From assembly GCA_910585095.1 (NCBI GenBank), contig CAJUBU010000026.1, positions 1,648-40,363 of the forward strand: 38,716 nucleotides of DNA, read 5' to 3'. This document shows positions 7,806 through 18,026 of this stretch, piece after piece. Made by a program: the position numbers and the translations under genes. How positions within the stretch are numbered: the stretch's first letter is position 1; every line of letters begins with the position of its first letter. The stretch is from an uncultured Lachnospira sp. Its GTDB lineage: Bacteria; Bacillota; Clostridia; Lachnospirales; Lachnospiraceae. A model generated the notes under the pieces. The model searched no databases and was not told where the DNA came from. It saw nothing but the letters and a program-made list of their open reading frames with translations.

Positions 7806-8555
7806 ATGAATAAAATCTCAATTGAACATTTCAATTTATTTTATGATACGTTTCAAGCATTAAAAAATATTAATTTACAAATAAAAACTAATGAAATCAC
7901 TGCTTTAATTGGTCCTTCTGGCTGTGGAAAATCAACCTTACTAAAAAGCATAAACCGCATGAATGATTTAGTTGAAGACTGTCATATCAAGGGAACTATC
8001 TTATTAGATGACGAAGATATTTATAGCAATATGGATATTAATCTGCTTCGCAAACGTGTAGGAATGGTCTTTCAAAAACCGAACCCCTTTCCTATGAGCA
8101 TTTATGATAATATTGCTTTTGGACCGCGAACACATGGCGTTCGTTCTAAAGCAGCATTAGATGAAATTGTGGAACGTTCCCTAAAGGCAGCCGCCATTTG
8201 GGACGAGGTCAAAGACCGGTTAAAAAAGAACGCTCTTAGCATGTCTGGCGGTCAACAACAACGTCTTTGTATTGCCCGCGCTCTAGCCGTAGAACCAGAA
8301 GTTTTATTGATGGACGAGCCAACCAGCGCGCTTGACCCTATTTCCACAACAAAAATAGAAGAACTCACAACACAGCTAAAGAAAAATTATACAATTGTTA
8401 TTGTGACACACAATATGCAGCAGGCTGTCCGCATATCCGATAAAACAGCATTTTTTTTACTCGGTGAATTGATTGAGTCTGGAAAAACAGAACAAATCTT
8501 TTCGATGCCGCATGATAAGCGAACAGAAGATTATATTACAGGGAGGTTTGGATAA
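7806..8555 (+). CDS. pstB: phosphate ABC transporter ATP-binding protein PstB
   Basis: 249-residue cytoplasmic ATPase that powers phosphate uptake through PstCA. Walker A GPSGCGKST (residues 36-44), Q-loop near FQKPNPFP, signature MSGGQ (146-150), Walker B LLMDE (167-171) and switch His202 are all present. I chose ATG 7806, with GGGAG 5-6 nt upstream and the usual PstB length. An in-frame GTG at 7725 would add 27 residues, but that stretch is the structured RNA element and does not look like PstB. Its stop overlaps the phoU start by one base. Confidence 0.95.
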   Translation: MNKISIEHFNLFYDTFQALKNINLQIKTNEITALIGPSGCGKSTLLKSINRMNDLVEDCHIKGTILLDDEDIYSNMDINLLRKRVGMVFQKPNPFPMSIYDNIAFGPRTHGVRSKAALDEIVERSLKAAAIWDEVKDRLKKNALSMSGGQQQRLCIARALAVEPEVLLMDEPTSALDPISTTKIEELTTQLKKNYTIVIVTHNMQQAVRISDKTAFFLLGELIESGKTEQIFSMPHDKRTEDYITGRFG

Positions 8556-9199
8556 TGCGCTCTAAATTTGACGAACAACTTGATTTATTAAATAAAGAAT
8601 TAATTACAATGGGAGCATTCTGCGAAAATGCAATTGAATTATCTGCTAATGCTCTTACGAAAGGAAAACCAGAATTAGCAGACACTGTTTTTCATCTTTC
8701 TGCACAAATAGCCGAAAAAGAACGAGAAATTGAAAATCGGTGTCTAAAACTATTGTTACAGCAGCAGCCTGTGGCAAAAGATTTACGAATGGTCTCATCT
8801 GCATTAAAAATGGTGACTGATATGGCACGAATTGGAGACCAATCGGCTGATATTGCTGAAATTATCACATTGGCAAATATTCGCTCTACGGATAGCACAC
8901 AAGTTATTTATGATATGTCGGTTGCTGTTATTAAAATGGTAACAGACAGTATTGATGCCTTTGTAAAAAAGGATATGCAGATGGCAAAAGCGGTTATTGA
9001 TTACGATGATGTTGTCGATTCATTTTTTGATAAGGTTAAAAAAATGCTGATTGACTTATTTAGCAAGCCAGAAACAGACGGTGAATATGCGATTGACCTT
9101 TTAATGATTGCAAAATATTTTGAGCGTATTGGCGACCATGCTGTCAATATCGCAAAATGGGTTTTATTTTCTATTACAGGAACTCATATGGAGGATTGA
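8555..9199 (+). CDS. phoU: phosphate transport regulator PhoU
   Basis: 214 residues, all helical, of the usual length for PhoU (two three-helix bundles). Landmarks are FDEQLDLLNKEL at the N-terminus, QQPVAKDLRMVSSALKMVTDMARIGD in the first bundle, and AKYFERIGDHAVNIAKWV near the end, the metal-binding ExxxD/ERIGDH pattern. PhoU links PstB to the PhoR kinase and damps the Pho response when phosphate is plentiful. It starts inside the pstB stop (TAATG) and is followed after 5 nt by phoB. Confidence 0.94.
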   Translation: MRSKFDEQLDLLNKELITMGAFCENAIELSANALTKGKPELADTVFHLSAQIAEKEREIENRCLKLLLQQQPVAKDLRMVSSALKMVTDMARIGDQSADIAEIITLANIRSTDSTQVIYDMSVAVIKMVTDSIDAFVKKDMQMAKAVIDYDDVVDSFFDKVKKMLIDLFSKPETDGEYAIDLLMIAKYFERIGDHAVNIAKWVLFSITGTHMED

Positions 9200-9204
9200 T
9201 AACT

Positions 9205-9882
9205 ATGATTTTTTGTGTGGAAGACGACAATGGAATACGTGATTTAATGATATATACATTACATTCTGCTGGTTTTGAGGCAAAAGGATTTGTCAATGGC
9301 GTTGACCTTTTTAACGCTCTTTGCACCGAACTGCCACAGCTTATTATGCTTGATATTATGCTTCCTGGCGAGGACGGTATCACTATTTTAAAAAAACTGC
9401 GCGCCAAAACCGATACTGCCGATATCCCTATTATTATGGCAACGGCTAAAGGAATGGAATATGACAAAGTTCTTGGTTTGGACTTAGGCGCTGATGATTA
9501 CCTTGCCAAGCCATTTGGCATGATGGAAATGCTTTCTCATATCAAAGCTGTGCTGCGCCGCACTACTCCAAAAGAAACAACAAAATGCCTACATATAGGC
9601 AATTTAGAATTAAATTTAGAAACCTATCTTGTTCTTGTCAAAGGTGAGCGTATCCAGCTAACATTAAAAGAATATAAATTACTTCGCACGCTTATGGAAA
9701 ACTGTGGTCGCGTATTTACTCGTGACCAGCTTCTTGAAATTGTGTGGGGAATCGATTATATCGGTGAAACGAGAACCGTTGATGTTCATATTGGCACACT
9801 TCGCACCAAACTTGGCGAATGTGGTAATTATATTGAAACGGTGCGAGGCGTTGGCTATCGAATGGAGGTTAAACATGACTAA
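9205..9882 (+). CDS. phoB: phosphate response regulator, OmpR/PhoB family
   Basis: 225 residues. The receiver domain has acidic residues Glu6-Asp7-Asp8, phospho-acceptor Asp50 (IMLDIMLPG) and Lys102 (AKPFG). The C-terminal winged helix (about 125-222) has LTLKEYKLLRTL, FTRDQLLEIVWG and RTVDVHIGTLRTKL. GGAGG (9190-9194) decides the ATG at 9205; a longer frame from 9157 lies inside phoU. Operon context names it PhoB (PhoP in Bacillus usage). It probably binds the TTTACA repeats upstream of pstS. Its last codons overlap phoR by 8 nt. Confidence 0.92.
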   Translation: MIFCVEDDNGIRDLMIYTLHSAGFEAKGFVNGVDLFNALCTELPQLIMLDIMLPGEDGITILKKLRAKTDTADIPIIMATAKGMEYDKVLGLDLGADDYLAKPFGMMEMLSHIKAVLRRTTPKETTKCLHIGNLELNLETYLVLVKGERIQLTLKEYKLLRTLMENCGRVFTRDQLLEIVWGIDYIGETRTVDVHIGTLRTKLGECGNYIETVRGVGYRMEVKHD

Positions 9883-11530
9883 ACGTATTTTTCGTTCTAT
9901 CTGTCTTGTTGCAATTACAGTTTTTCTTGCTTCTATCCTATTGATTATGGGAGCATTATATAACTATTTTTCAACGATTGAGCAAGCACAGCTTAAAATG
10001 CAGACAAATCTTGCAGCACAGGGCGTTACCAATGAAGGAATAGACTATTTTAAAAATTTAGATATATCCAATTATCGTATTACATGGATTGATGCTGATG
10101 GTATGGTTTTATATGACAGTGAATCCAACAGCAGCCAAATGGAAAATCATTTAGAACGAGAAGAAATAAAAGAGGCTCTTTCCACAGGGTATGGAGAAAG
10201 CAAACGCTATTCTGAAACGTTATTTAAACGCTACTTATACTCTGCAAAAAAACTTCCTGATGGCACCATACTAAGGCTTTCTATATTTCAACATTCTATT
10301 TTAACGCTGCTTTTAGGTATGGTGCCGCCAATTTGTATTATATTTGGTGTGGCGCTACTTCTTTCTATTCTTTTGGCAACTCGGGTTTCAAAAAAAATCG
10401 TTCAGCCGTTTAATGAAATTAATCTTGACTATCCACTATCCAATGAAGGATATGACGAACTCTCACCGCTTTTAAGACGTATTGACAGCCAGCACAAACA
10501 ACTGTATCAACAAAAAATAACGCTTCTTCAAAAAGAAAATGAACTAAATACTATTATTGAAAATATGAATGAAGGTATGATTTTATTAAACCAGAAAGGG
10601 AAAATTCTTAGCATCAACCCTGCTGCAAAAAAACTGCTTGATGCCAACAATGATTGTATTGGCGCTGATATTTTATCGTTAAACCGAAATTTGGACTTGC
10701 AGGAATTGCTTTCAAACGCTTTGCAGGGTGAAACTGGAAAACGCATTATTGTATTGCAGGGTGAAAGCTACCAGATAGATGCCAATCCCATTATTTCAGA
10801 ACATATTACAAAAGGGGCAGCTTTGTGTTTTTTTAATGTGACCGAAAAAGAAAAAGCTGAACAGATACGCCGTGAATTTACTGCGAATGTTTCCCATGAA
10901 TTAAAAACGCCGCTGCACTCTATTTCTGGCTATGCAGAGCTTTTAAAAAATGATATGGTAAAAAAACAAGATTGTATTCCTTTTGCCACCAAAATTTATG
11001 ATGAAGCACAGCGCATGATTCATCTGGTAGAAGATATTATTAGTCTTTCTCACCTTGATGAAAGTGCAAATGATGTGGAACGCGAAAATGTTGACCTTTA
11101 TGAATTAACTAAAAAAGCAATGAACAGTTTAGAAACGGAAGCAAAAGCCGCTCATATTACATTAAAATTATTGGGGTCATCTGCTGTTCTTAATGGTATT
11201 GCACAACTTTTATACAGTATTATTTATAACCTGATTGACAATGCAATTAAATATAATCATGAAAATGGAAATGTAACTATAAATATACAAAACACCAATA
11301 CAGAAATTATATTTTCTGTCCATGATACTGGAATTGGTATCCCTGCGAAACATCAAGAACGTATCTTTGAACGCTTCTATCGGGTTGATAAAAGCCATTC
11401 TAAAGAAGTCGGCGGCACAGGACTTGGTTTATCTATTGTAAAACATGCTGCTAAAATACATCATGCTAAAATTAAAGTGGATAGCATTGTGGGAAAAGGG
11501 ACTTCTATTACCTTAACTTTTCCTAGATGA
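9875..11530 (+). CDS. phoR: phosphate sensor histidine kinase PhoR
   Basis: 551 residues. TM1 is at about 9-30, an extracytoplasmic sensor region at 31-141, TM2 at about 143-168, a HAMP-like linker, a PAS domain at about 222-325, and HisKA with phospho-acceptor His341 (ANVSHELKTPL). The HATPase domain has the N box (NLIDNAIKYN), G1 (DTGIGIP) and G2 (GGTGLGLSIV). ATG 9875 overlaps the phoB stop (ATGACTAA) with ATGGAGG upstream. As in other PhoR proteins it should phosphorylate PhoB under control of PhoU-PstB. Last gene of the operon. Confidence 0.92.
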   Translation: MTKRIFRSICLVAITVFLASILLIMGALYNYFSTIEQAQLKMQTNLAAQGVTNEGIDYFKNLDISNYRITWIDADGMVLYDSESNSSQMENHLEREEIKEALSTGYGESKRYSETLFKRYLYSAKKLPDGTILRLSIFQHSILTLLLGMVPPICIIFGVALLLSILLATRVSKKIVQPFNEINLDYPLSNEGYDELSPLLRRIDSQHKQLYQQKITLLQKENELNTIIENMNEGMILLNQKGKILSINPAAKKLLDANNDCIGADILSLNRNLDLQELLSNALQGETGKRIIVLQGESYQIDANPIISEHITKGAALCFFNVTEKEKAEQIRREFTANVSHELKTPLHSISGYAELLKNDMVKKQDCIPFATKIYDEAQRMIHLVEDIISLSHLDESANDVERENVDLYELTKKAMNSLETEAKAAHITLKLLGSSAVLNGIAQLLYSIIYNLIDNAIKYNHENGNVTINIQNTNTEIIFSVHDTGIGIPAKHQERIFERFYRVDKSHSKEVGGTGLGLSIVKHAAKIHHAKIKVDSIVGKGTSITLTFPR

Positions 11531-11643
11531 TACCGTTAAACCATAAAGACAATATTAATATTAATTTAACCTTACCAAAGAAAAATAAGACTTGACTGTT
11601 TAAAAAATGGCACAAAACGACAATAAAATTATAAGCAAATGAC

Positions 11644-11680
11644 AAAGCGGATTGTAAATATCCGCTTTAATATATCATTT
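11644..11680 (+). terminator. likely terminator of the pst-pho operon
   Basis: AAAGCGGAT (11644-11652) pairs with ATCCGCTTT (11660-11668) around a 7-nt loop, followed by an AT-rich and then T-rich stretch. The T-tract is broken, so efficiency is uncertain. The remaining 333 bp between phoR and the next gene is AT-rich and also holds the next gene's promoter. Confidence 0.6.
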
Positions 11681-11815
11681 TTATATTTTTCATTCTATAT
11701 ACATTTATGATATGCCCATAAAGCATATTATTACTTTCAAACTAGGTATTTGCTATTTTATATCTTCTTTTATACAATAATAGCAGAATTACTGCAAAAT
11801 AAAATACTATACTAG

Positions 11816-11844
11816 TTATCACCATTACTTAAATAAATTATAAT
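11816..11844 (+). promoter_or_regulatory. promoter of the alcohol dehydrogenase gene
   Basis: TTATCA (11816-11821) and a perfect TATAAT (11839-11844) are 17 bp apart. The ATG is 20 bp past the -10, so the leader would be only about 13 nt and includes the GGAG at 11853-11856. The short leader makes this call tentative. Confidence 0.5.
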
Positions 11845-11863
11845 TATAGAATGGAGAATTATT

Positions 11864-13039
11864 ATGAATATGAATTTTAATTTTAACAATCCAACCAATC
11901 TTATTTTTGGAGCAGGTACGCTAAATGAATTAAGCAATCAAAAAATGCCAGGTAAAAAGGCTTTGCTTCTTATTTCAAGTGGCAAATCGGTAAAAACTTA
12001 CGGCACGCTTGACCGTGTTCAAGAGCAGCTTAAAAAAGCTTATGTAGACTATGTTGTCTGTGACAATATCCATGAAAATCCATCAAAAGAGGTTGTGATG
12101 GAAGCTGCTGCCATCGCTAAAGAAAATGCCTGTGATTTTATTGTTGCACTGGGCGGCGGCGCGGTATTGGATTCTGCTGTTGCTGTGTCCGCTATGGCAA
12201 CCAATCCTGGCGATTTATGGGACTATGTAAATGGTGGCACTGGAAAAGGGTTGCCACTTGTCAATTCTGGTTTGCCTATCGTTACTATTGCAACCTCATC
12301 TGGTACAGGTTCTGAAATCAACTGCTGGGGTGTTATTTCCAATCACCAAACCAATGAAAAAATAGGATTTGGCTATCCAGAATTAGTACCTGTGTTAGCT
12401 ATTGTTGACCCTGAGCTAATGAAAACTGTTCCTCCAAAATATACTGCTTATCAAGGTTTTGATGCACTATTTCACAATACGGAAGTCATGATTTCAAACG
12501 GTGTCAATATTCTTAGTGAAACCATTGCGCTCTCTGCTATTGAATATATCACAAAATATCTTCCACGTGCTGTTGCAAATGGAGATGATTTAGAAGCCAG
12601 AGAAGCGGTTGCCTATGGCAGCACTATTGCAGGCATTACTATGCAGCTTACCTGCACTACTGCACAACATTCAATGGAACATGCCATGAGTGCGTACCAT
12701 CACAATTTGCCGCACGGCGCTGGTCTTATTATGATTTCTAAAGCATTTGCTGAATTTTTTATTGAAAAACACGCCTGTGATGAGCAATTTATTAAGATGG
12801 CAAAAGCAATGGGTATTTCAAACGCCGATAAACCAGAAGATTTTATTACAGCCCTTGTACAATTGCAAAAAGACTGCGGCGTAGATGATTTAAAAATGAG
12901 CGATTATGGTTTTACTCCAGATGAATCCATGACATTAGCTGTCAATGCAAGGGAAACAATGGGCGGACTGTTTTTAGCCAATCCTTGCCCAATGTCTGAT
13001 GAGGAATGTGCTGGTATTTTTGACAAATCATATCGCTAA
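11864..13039 (+). CDS. iron-containing alcohol dehydrogenase
   Basis: 391 residues, the usual size for group III (iron-type) NAD(P)-dependent alcohol dehydrogenases. The Rossmann part carries the nucleotide-binding GGG motif (IVALGGGAVLDSA) and TIATSSGTGSE. The metal-binding helical half has the expected Asp and His residues (the YQGFDALFHNTE region, then HSMEHAMSAYHHNLPHG). It interconverts an aldehyde and an alcohol in fermentation. The exact substrate (ethanol, butanol, propanediol, lactaldehyde) cannot be read from the sequence. GGAG lies 7 nt before the ATG. Single gene with its own promoter. Confidence 0.88.
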   Translation: MNMNFNFNNPTNLIFGAGTLNELSNQKMPGKKALLLISSGKSVKTYGTLDRVQEQLKKAYVDYVVCDNIHENPSKEVVMEAAAIAKENACDFIVALGGGAVLDSAVAVSAMATNPGDLWDYVNGGTGKGLPLVNSGLPIVTIATSSGTGSEINCWGVISNHQTNEKIGFGYPELVPVLAIVDPELMKTVPPKYTAYQGFDALFHNTEVMISNGVNILSETIALSAIEYITKYLPRAVANGDDLEAREAVAYGSTIAGITMQLTCTTAQHSMEHAMSAYHHNLPHGAGLIMISKAFAEFFIEKHACDEQFIKMAKAMGISNADKPEDFITALVQLQKDCGVDDLKMSDYGFTPDESMTLAVNARETMGGLFLANPCPMSDEECAGIFDKSYR

Positions 13040-13146
13040 ACTAGAATATATTTATCTTTTATAGCTTTGCTAACATACTCCAATTAATCAAAAGTTCATT
13101 TTAAGAACATTTAACTTATTGCTTGTAAAAATAAATATGAGGAATT

Positions 13147-14705
13147 ATGAAAAAACCTTTTAAAAAAATTCTATTTATAATCATTTTTACAACACTATCA
13201 CTTGCCGTTCTATTTTTAATAAAAACTATTAAAAATACTAGTACTATATATGGAGATGAACCAATGAACGATAACCAACAGAATAAAGTTACCATTCAAT
13301 ATGGTGATATCAACGGTGATGGGTCGGTCAATGTAGGTGATGGTGTTGTTATGAAAAAACATCTTGCTGGTCTGAATATTAATATAGACGCCATTGCAGG
13401 CGATGTCAATCTTGATGGCACTATCAACACAAGCGATGCTGTTCTTCTGATGAAATATCTTGCTGGTATCAAGGTTGAGCTTGGTATTGCCAAACAGCCA
13501 GATGAATCCGATACACATGCTCCTTATGATGGTGCATATCCTTACCATGAACCTTATGGCACAGGAATTGGCGTTATGCCTGGTCGTGTTGTTTGGTCGC
13601 ACAATCCAGATTCGGTTGAATGGGACGGTAATGGTTATTGGTGGGAACCAACTCATTTTAATGAAAATATTATATTACAGATGGTCAATCAAAGTATTGC
13701 TTCACTTGGCGGTAAAGAAACGGCTAAAGAAGGATGGTCTGCACTGTTTACAGAAAATAAAAAATCTCACAATAAAAATAATGGTTATATCAAAGGCGAA
13801 AAAATTGCCATCAAAGCCAATATTAATGGTTCTGGCGTATTTGATGATGACTTTTCTGGAAAAACTCAGATGAGTTACACCAATCCTGTCCTTTTAAAAA
13901 CATTGTTGCTATCCCTCGTACAGGAAGGCGGTGTCAATCCTTCCGATATTACCGTTTATGATGTCTCGCGCATATTTCCAAACTATATGGTAGAAATGTG
14001 TACACAAAATGAACTGCAAGGAATCCATTTTATAGGCAGAAACAATGGTATTGCCGACGAACAGACACCTATCCACTGGTCTTATTCATTTAGCGGAAAA
14101 ATAAATTATCTCCCAACCTGTGTTACAGAGGCAACCTATGTTATTAATCTTGCCAATCTAAAAGGGCATAGCTTATCAATGGAAATACCCTACGACCACC
14201 AGAGGGAGCAAATTTACATCAATGGCTGACAAAAAATGAAATGGGCATTTACAGCCCATTAACCGATTTAATGGCAAATGCTGATTTAGGCGGAAAAACT
14301 GTTCTATATATGCTTGATGCCATTATCTGCGCCCCAAGTGAAGGCGCTTTCATTACTGGAAAAAATGCCAAATGGCAGCAGTCGCCATTTAATGGAAATT
14401 ATACTTCTAGTATTTTTGTGTCACAAGACCCTGTTGCAATTGATTCGGTTGGTGCAGATTTTCTTATCAATGAACCTACCATTATAGAAAATAATTATGC
14501 GGCAAAAGATATTAGCAGTGAAAATTATCTGCACGAAGCTGGACTTGTGACAAACGCACCATCAGATACTATTTATACTGATAATCAAGGAAATAATGTG
14601 TTAAATCTAGGCGTACATGAACACTGGAATAATTCATATGAAAAATTATATAGTCGTAATCTTGGAAAAAATAAAGGAATTGAATTGATAAGAATAAACG
14701 ATTAA
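13147..14705 (+). pseudogene. dockerin-DUF362 protein, broken by a frameshifting deletion
   Basis: The first frame (13147-14229, 360 codons) has an N-terminal membrane anchor (residues about 8-25), a dockerin-like pair of Ca-binding repeats (GDINGDGSVNVGD and GDVNLDGTINTSD, residues about 52-108), then the start of a DUF362 domain. It goes out of frame near 14170-14185 after NLKGHS and stops at 14229. The rest of DUF362 continues in the +1 frame: LRPPEGANLHQWLTKNEMG overlaps the end of the first frame, and the tail runs to 14705 (TVLYMLDAIICAPSEG, QDPVAIDSVGADF, LGVHEHWN). The conserved stretch normally between GHS and RPPE is missing, so this is a deletion and not a single-base error. DUF362 function is not established. 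The first frame could still make a truncated protein. Confidence 0.8.
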
Positions 14706-14711
14706 ATTCAA

Positions 14712-14819
14712 TGAAAGAGGCTGTTGCAAAATAGAAATTTTATGCTACATATAGTAATTATAATGGTAAAATAAAACTATATATAGCACTTGAAATTCTT
14801 TTTGCAACAGCCTCTTTCA
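14712..14819. mobile_element. 108-bp MITE-like inverted repeat, also a bidirectional terminator
   Basis: A perfect 20-bp inverted repeat, TGAAAGAGGCTGTTGCAAAA at 14712-14731 and its complement at 14800-14819, encloses 68 AT-rich bp. GGCTGTTGCAAAA ends are typical of terminal repeats of several Firmicute IS families and their non-autonomous derivatives. No clear target duplication is visible. It lies between convergent genes and its long stem would terminate transcripts from both sides. Confidence 0.65.
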
Positions 14820-14833
14820 ATATTTTTACATAT

Positions 14834-17800
14834 TTAATCATTACTTTCAGGCATTGATATTTCTATTCCACTGCCAAGAATAAACGCACGAAGCAAATTA
14901 TCAACTTTGACATTGACTTTAGGTGGTATTATCTTTGCTCCCTCTATCTGTTCAAAATATTCCTTTGCTTTCTCTTTATTTACTGTTTTTTTCAATTCGT
15001 CATATCTTCCAAATTCATTGATATTCGTGGAGTTAAGTTTCAAACTCATAAGATTGCGCAGTTTTTCTTCATCAACACCCAAAGCTGTTGCAACTCTATG
15101 AATTTGGTCATCTTTTGCTTTTATTAAATACTCGTTAATATAGTCGCGCAAAGTTTTACTTTCTGAAATTTCAATATCTCCTCTTTGAATATCATGTAAA
15201 AAAATGTTAGCATACTTTTGTTCTTCTTGTGATAATGTAGCAAATGTTTTATGTAATTGTGTTTCAGCTTGTTCAAGAGCTTCTTTAGTTGTTCCCTCAA
15301 TATGAAGTAATTTTATATACTTTTCAAATCGCGAGTTCATATAATCAGAATCAATCATTCCAGTGTCAATTTCTGTAATATATCCCACAAGGTCATATGG
15401 AACATCATCATTTCTACCGCTTTCATCACTATTACTGCTTAATTCTTTATATCGCAAAACTAAAACCAAATAAATATTTTCATCAAAAACCATTTTGATA
15501 ATCTCATTCGTTTCTTTATCAGTATAAGAAGATATATCCCACTTAAACCCTTGAATCTTTGCAGCTTCTAAATAACCGTTAAAATCATTAAAAGCTTTTG
15601 CAAATTTTCTGCATACAGTTATATCGCTTGGCAGTTTTTCAAAATTGTCAATTCCAGCATTTTTAAACAACTCCGATATATCCATAAACAAATCATTCAT
15701 CATCTGTAAATTTTCTTTAAGATGCTGGACAAATAAACCTAATGGCTTATCTCCTGAATATAATTTAACAGCATCATTGATATTGCGTTCCATTGTATGG
15801 GGCTTACGGTAATATCGGATTGTACCAAATGGCTTATCTGGACCAAATAAACGGTTTGTTCGGGAAAAAGCTTGAATGATATTCTCATATAAAAGAATTT
15901 TATCCATATAAAGTGTGTTAATCCACTTTGAGTCAAACCCTGTTAGCATTTGGTCAACGACAATAAGCAAATCAATCTGTTTGTCAGGTTCATTTGCAAC
16001 TCTTTCATACGGTTTTTTATGTGCCAAACGAGCGGCTATATCCTTTTTCATTTTTGCAAAGGTGGGAATTTTAAAATCTTGATCGTATTGTTTATTATAA
16101 TCCTCAATAATTTCTACAAGACCTTCTTCCTTAAAAATAGCACCGCCATTATTATCAATATTAGGGTCAAATAAAGCTGTAACTTTCAATTCAGGTTTTG
16201 CTTTTCGTATCATTCGATAATAATGGATTGCCTCTGGAATACTGCTTGTAGCAAAAATTGCATGAAATTTACTATTATGACTAAGTGTTGCCCAATTTCC
16301 CAAAATATCTTGAACAACACAAGTTGTATGTTCTTGTGTTTGGTACTGAATAGTTGGAATATAATCCTCAATACCTTTCATATATTTGCCTTTATTGTCA
16401 AAATGCCCTGCCATTTTAACTTGAGCTGCATTCATATATTTGTAGTAAACTTTTTCTTTTACTGGGTCACAAATAGCTTCTTTTTCTGTAGCAGCCTTTG
16501 CTTTTTCTAATGCTACCACTTTGCGTATATCTTTATCTTTAAAAGTCAATACTTTATATGGGTCAAATCCAAGAACATTCTTGTCACGAATACCATCTGC
16601 AATACTATATCTATGTAATTCATTGCCAAAAATAGTTGTTGTAGTATTCTTTTTCTTTTGATTTTCTTCTTGAATTGGAGTTCCAGTAAAACCAAAGAAA
16701 ATTGCTTTTGGAAATGTCGTTTTAATGGTGATAAGCATATCTCCAAAAGTGGAGCGATGTGCTTCATCGACAATAAAAACAATACGCTTTTCATTAATAC
16801 ATTGAATATCACTTGTTTTTAATCCATCTGCTTCATATTTAATATTACTCATTTTCTGAATTGAAGTAACAATCAATGTATTAGCAGGGTCAGTGCTTTT
16901 TAATTTTGTAATAAGAACGCCTGTATTTTCTGTTGCCTGAACATCTTCATTTTCATCAGCAAAGTTACGATATTCTTTAAGTGACTGTGTACCGAGTTCA
17001 ATTCTATCCATTAAAAAAATAACTTTATCTGCATCTTTAGAACTTGCAATTAACTGTGCTGATTTAAAGCTTGTCATTGTTTTTCCCGAACCAGTGGTAT
17101 GCCATATATAGCCGCCAAGTTGATTGTTATGTTCCCACTTAGTTTTTGATACCTTATCAGAAATTGCACTTGCAGCAAAATATTGATAACTACGCATTAC
17201 CTTTAACACACCATCGGAATCATCTGCAATGGTATAAAAACCAATTAACTGATGAGCCATAGGAAGCGAGAGAAGCGTGGAAGCGACCTTGTCCCATTCG
17301 TTTATTGGTTCATTATTGTAATCTGCCCAATGAAAATAATAATCTGGATTAAATTTCCCATCAGAACCTGGATTTGCAAAATAAACTGCTTCATTTGGCT
17401 CCATTGCCACAAATATCTGCACCAAAGAAAACAAGCCTGTAAAGACTCCTTCATGCGAATATTTCTTAATCTGCTCACAGGCTTGACTAACTGGAACACC
17501 ACTCTTTTTTAATTCAATATGAATGACTGGCATACCATTAATCAAAAGTATTAAATCCCCTCTACGGTCATTTAACAATTTGGACTTAGCAGGAAACTTA
17601 GGCTGCGAAACAATTTGATATCGGCTCTGTCCAGCTGAAATTTCTCTACGGTCATATATTTTCAAACTAATTTCTTTACCAAAATGAAGTTTATCATCTG
17701 GATTATCACGAATAATAGAAACACTCTTTCCATTAATAAAGCCATTTAATTTCAAAGGAGTCCTTAAATTTGCTATCTGCTCCAAAATTTGCTGCATTTC

Positions 17801-17986
17801 ACTATCAGTAAGCGGATAGTCATTCAACCGGTCAATATCTCTATTATTTTCATAGAGTATATTTGCCCAATTTTGTAGCAAATCTTTTTCGGAGTAATTT
17901 TTAAGCACTTCTTTTTCCCATCCTTTTTCAGATAAGATTTTTATTAAAGCTTCTTCAAATTCTGCTTCTTTATTAAAAATCGTCAT
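14834..17986 (-). CDS. hsdR: type I restriction enzyme, R (motor-nuclease) subunit HsdR
   Basis: 1050 residues, close to type IC HsdR (about 1040). The nuclease domain has the PD-(D/E)xK signature: Asp144 in RRGDLILLING, then Glu158 and Lys160 in IHIELKK. The SF2 translocase follows with Walker A HTTGSGKT (296-303), DEAH (407-410), the FGFTGTP motif, and later QMLTGFDSKW and QAFSRTNR motifs. The C-terminal helical region binds the methylase core. It cuts unmodified DNA when complexed with HsdM and HsdS. It lies downstream of fic by 40 nt with AAAAAGGAG before the start. It looks intact. Confidence 0.93.
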   Translation of the reverse strand: MTIFNKEAEFEEALIKILSEKGWEKEVLKNYSEKDLLQNWANILYENNRDIDRLNDYPLTDSEMQQILEQIANLRTPLKLNGFINGKSVSIIRDNPDDKLHFGKEISLKIYDRREISAGQSRYQIVSQPKFPAKSKLLNDRRGDLILLINGMPVIHIELKKSGVPVSQACEQIKKYSHEGVFTGLFSLVQIFVAMEPNEAVYFANPGSDGKFNPDYYFHWADYNNEPINEWDKVASTLLSLPMAHQLIGFYTIADDSDGVLKVMRSYQYFAASAISDKVSKTKWEHNNQLGGYIWHTTGSGKTMTSFKSAQLIASSKDADKVIFLMDRIELGTQSLKEYRNFADENEDVQATENTGVLITKLKSTDPANTLIVTSIQKMSNIKYEADGLKTSDIQCINEKRIVFIVDEAHRSTFGDMLITIKTTFPKAIFFGFTGTPIQEENQKKKNTTTTIFGNELHRYSIADGIRDKNVLGFDPYKVLTFKDKDIRKVVALEKAKAATEKEAICDPVKEKVYYKYMNAAQVKMAGHFDNKGKYMKGIEDYIPTIQYQTQEHTTCVVQDILGNWATLSHNSKFHAIFATSSIPEAIHYYRMIRKAKPELKVTALFDPNIDNNGGAIFKEEGLVEIIEDYNKQYDQDFKIPTFAKMKKDIAARLAHKKPYERVANEPDKQIDLLIVVDQMLTGFDSKWINTLYMDKILLYENIIQAFSRTNRLFGPDKPFGTIRYYRKPHTMERNINDAVKLYSGDKPLGLFVQHLKENLQMMNDLFMDISELFKNAGIDNFEKLPSDITVCRKFAKAFNDFNGYLEAAKIQGFKWDISSYTDKETNEIIKMVFDENIYLVLVLRYKELSSNSDESGRNDDVPYDLVGYITEIDTGMIDSDYMNSRFEKYIKLLHIEGTTKEALEQAETQLHKTFATLSQEEQKYANIFLHDIQRGDIEISESKTLRDYINEYLIKAKDDQIHRVATALGVDEEKLRNLMSLKLNSTNINEFGRYDELKKTVNKEKAKEYFEQIEGAKIIPPKVNVKVDNLLRAFILGSGIEISMPESND

Positions 17987-18026
17987 TTTTTTCTCCTTTT
18001 TAGGCTAAAGAGTTTAACCCTCATTT

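Noticed and set aside
15950..17512. Several plus-strand open frames of 60-95 codons inside hsdR
   Set aside because: Antisense to an intact, motif-complete HsdR; no ribosome sites or recognisable motifs.
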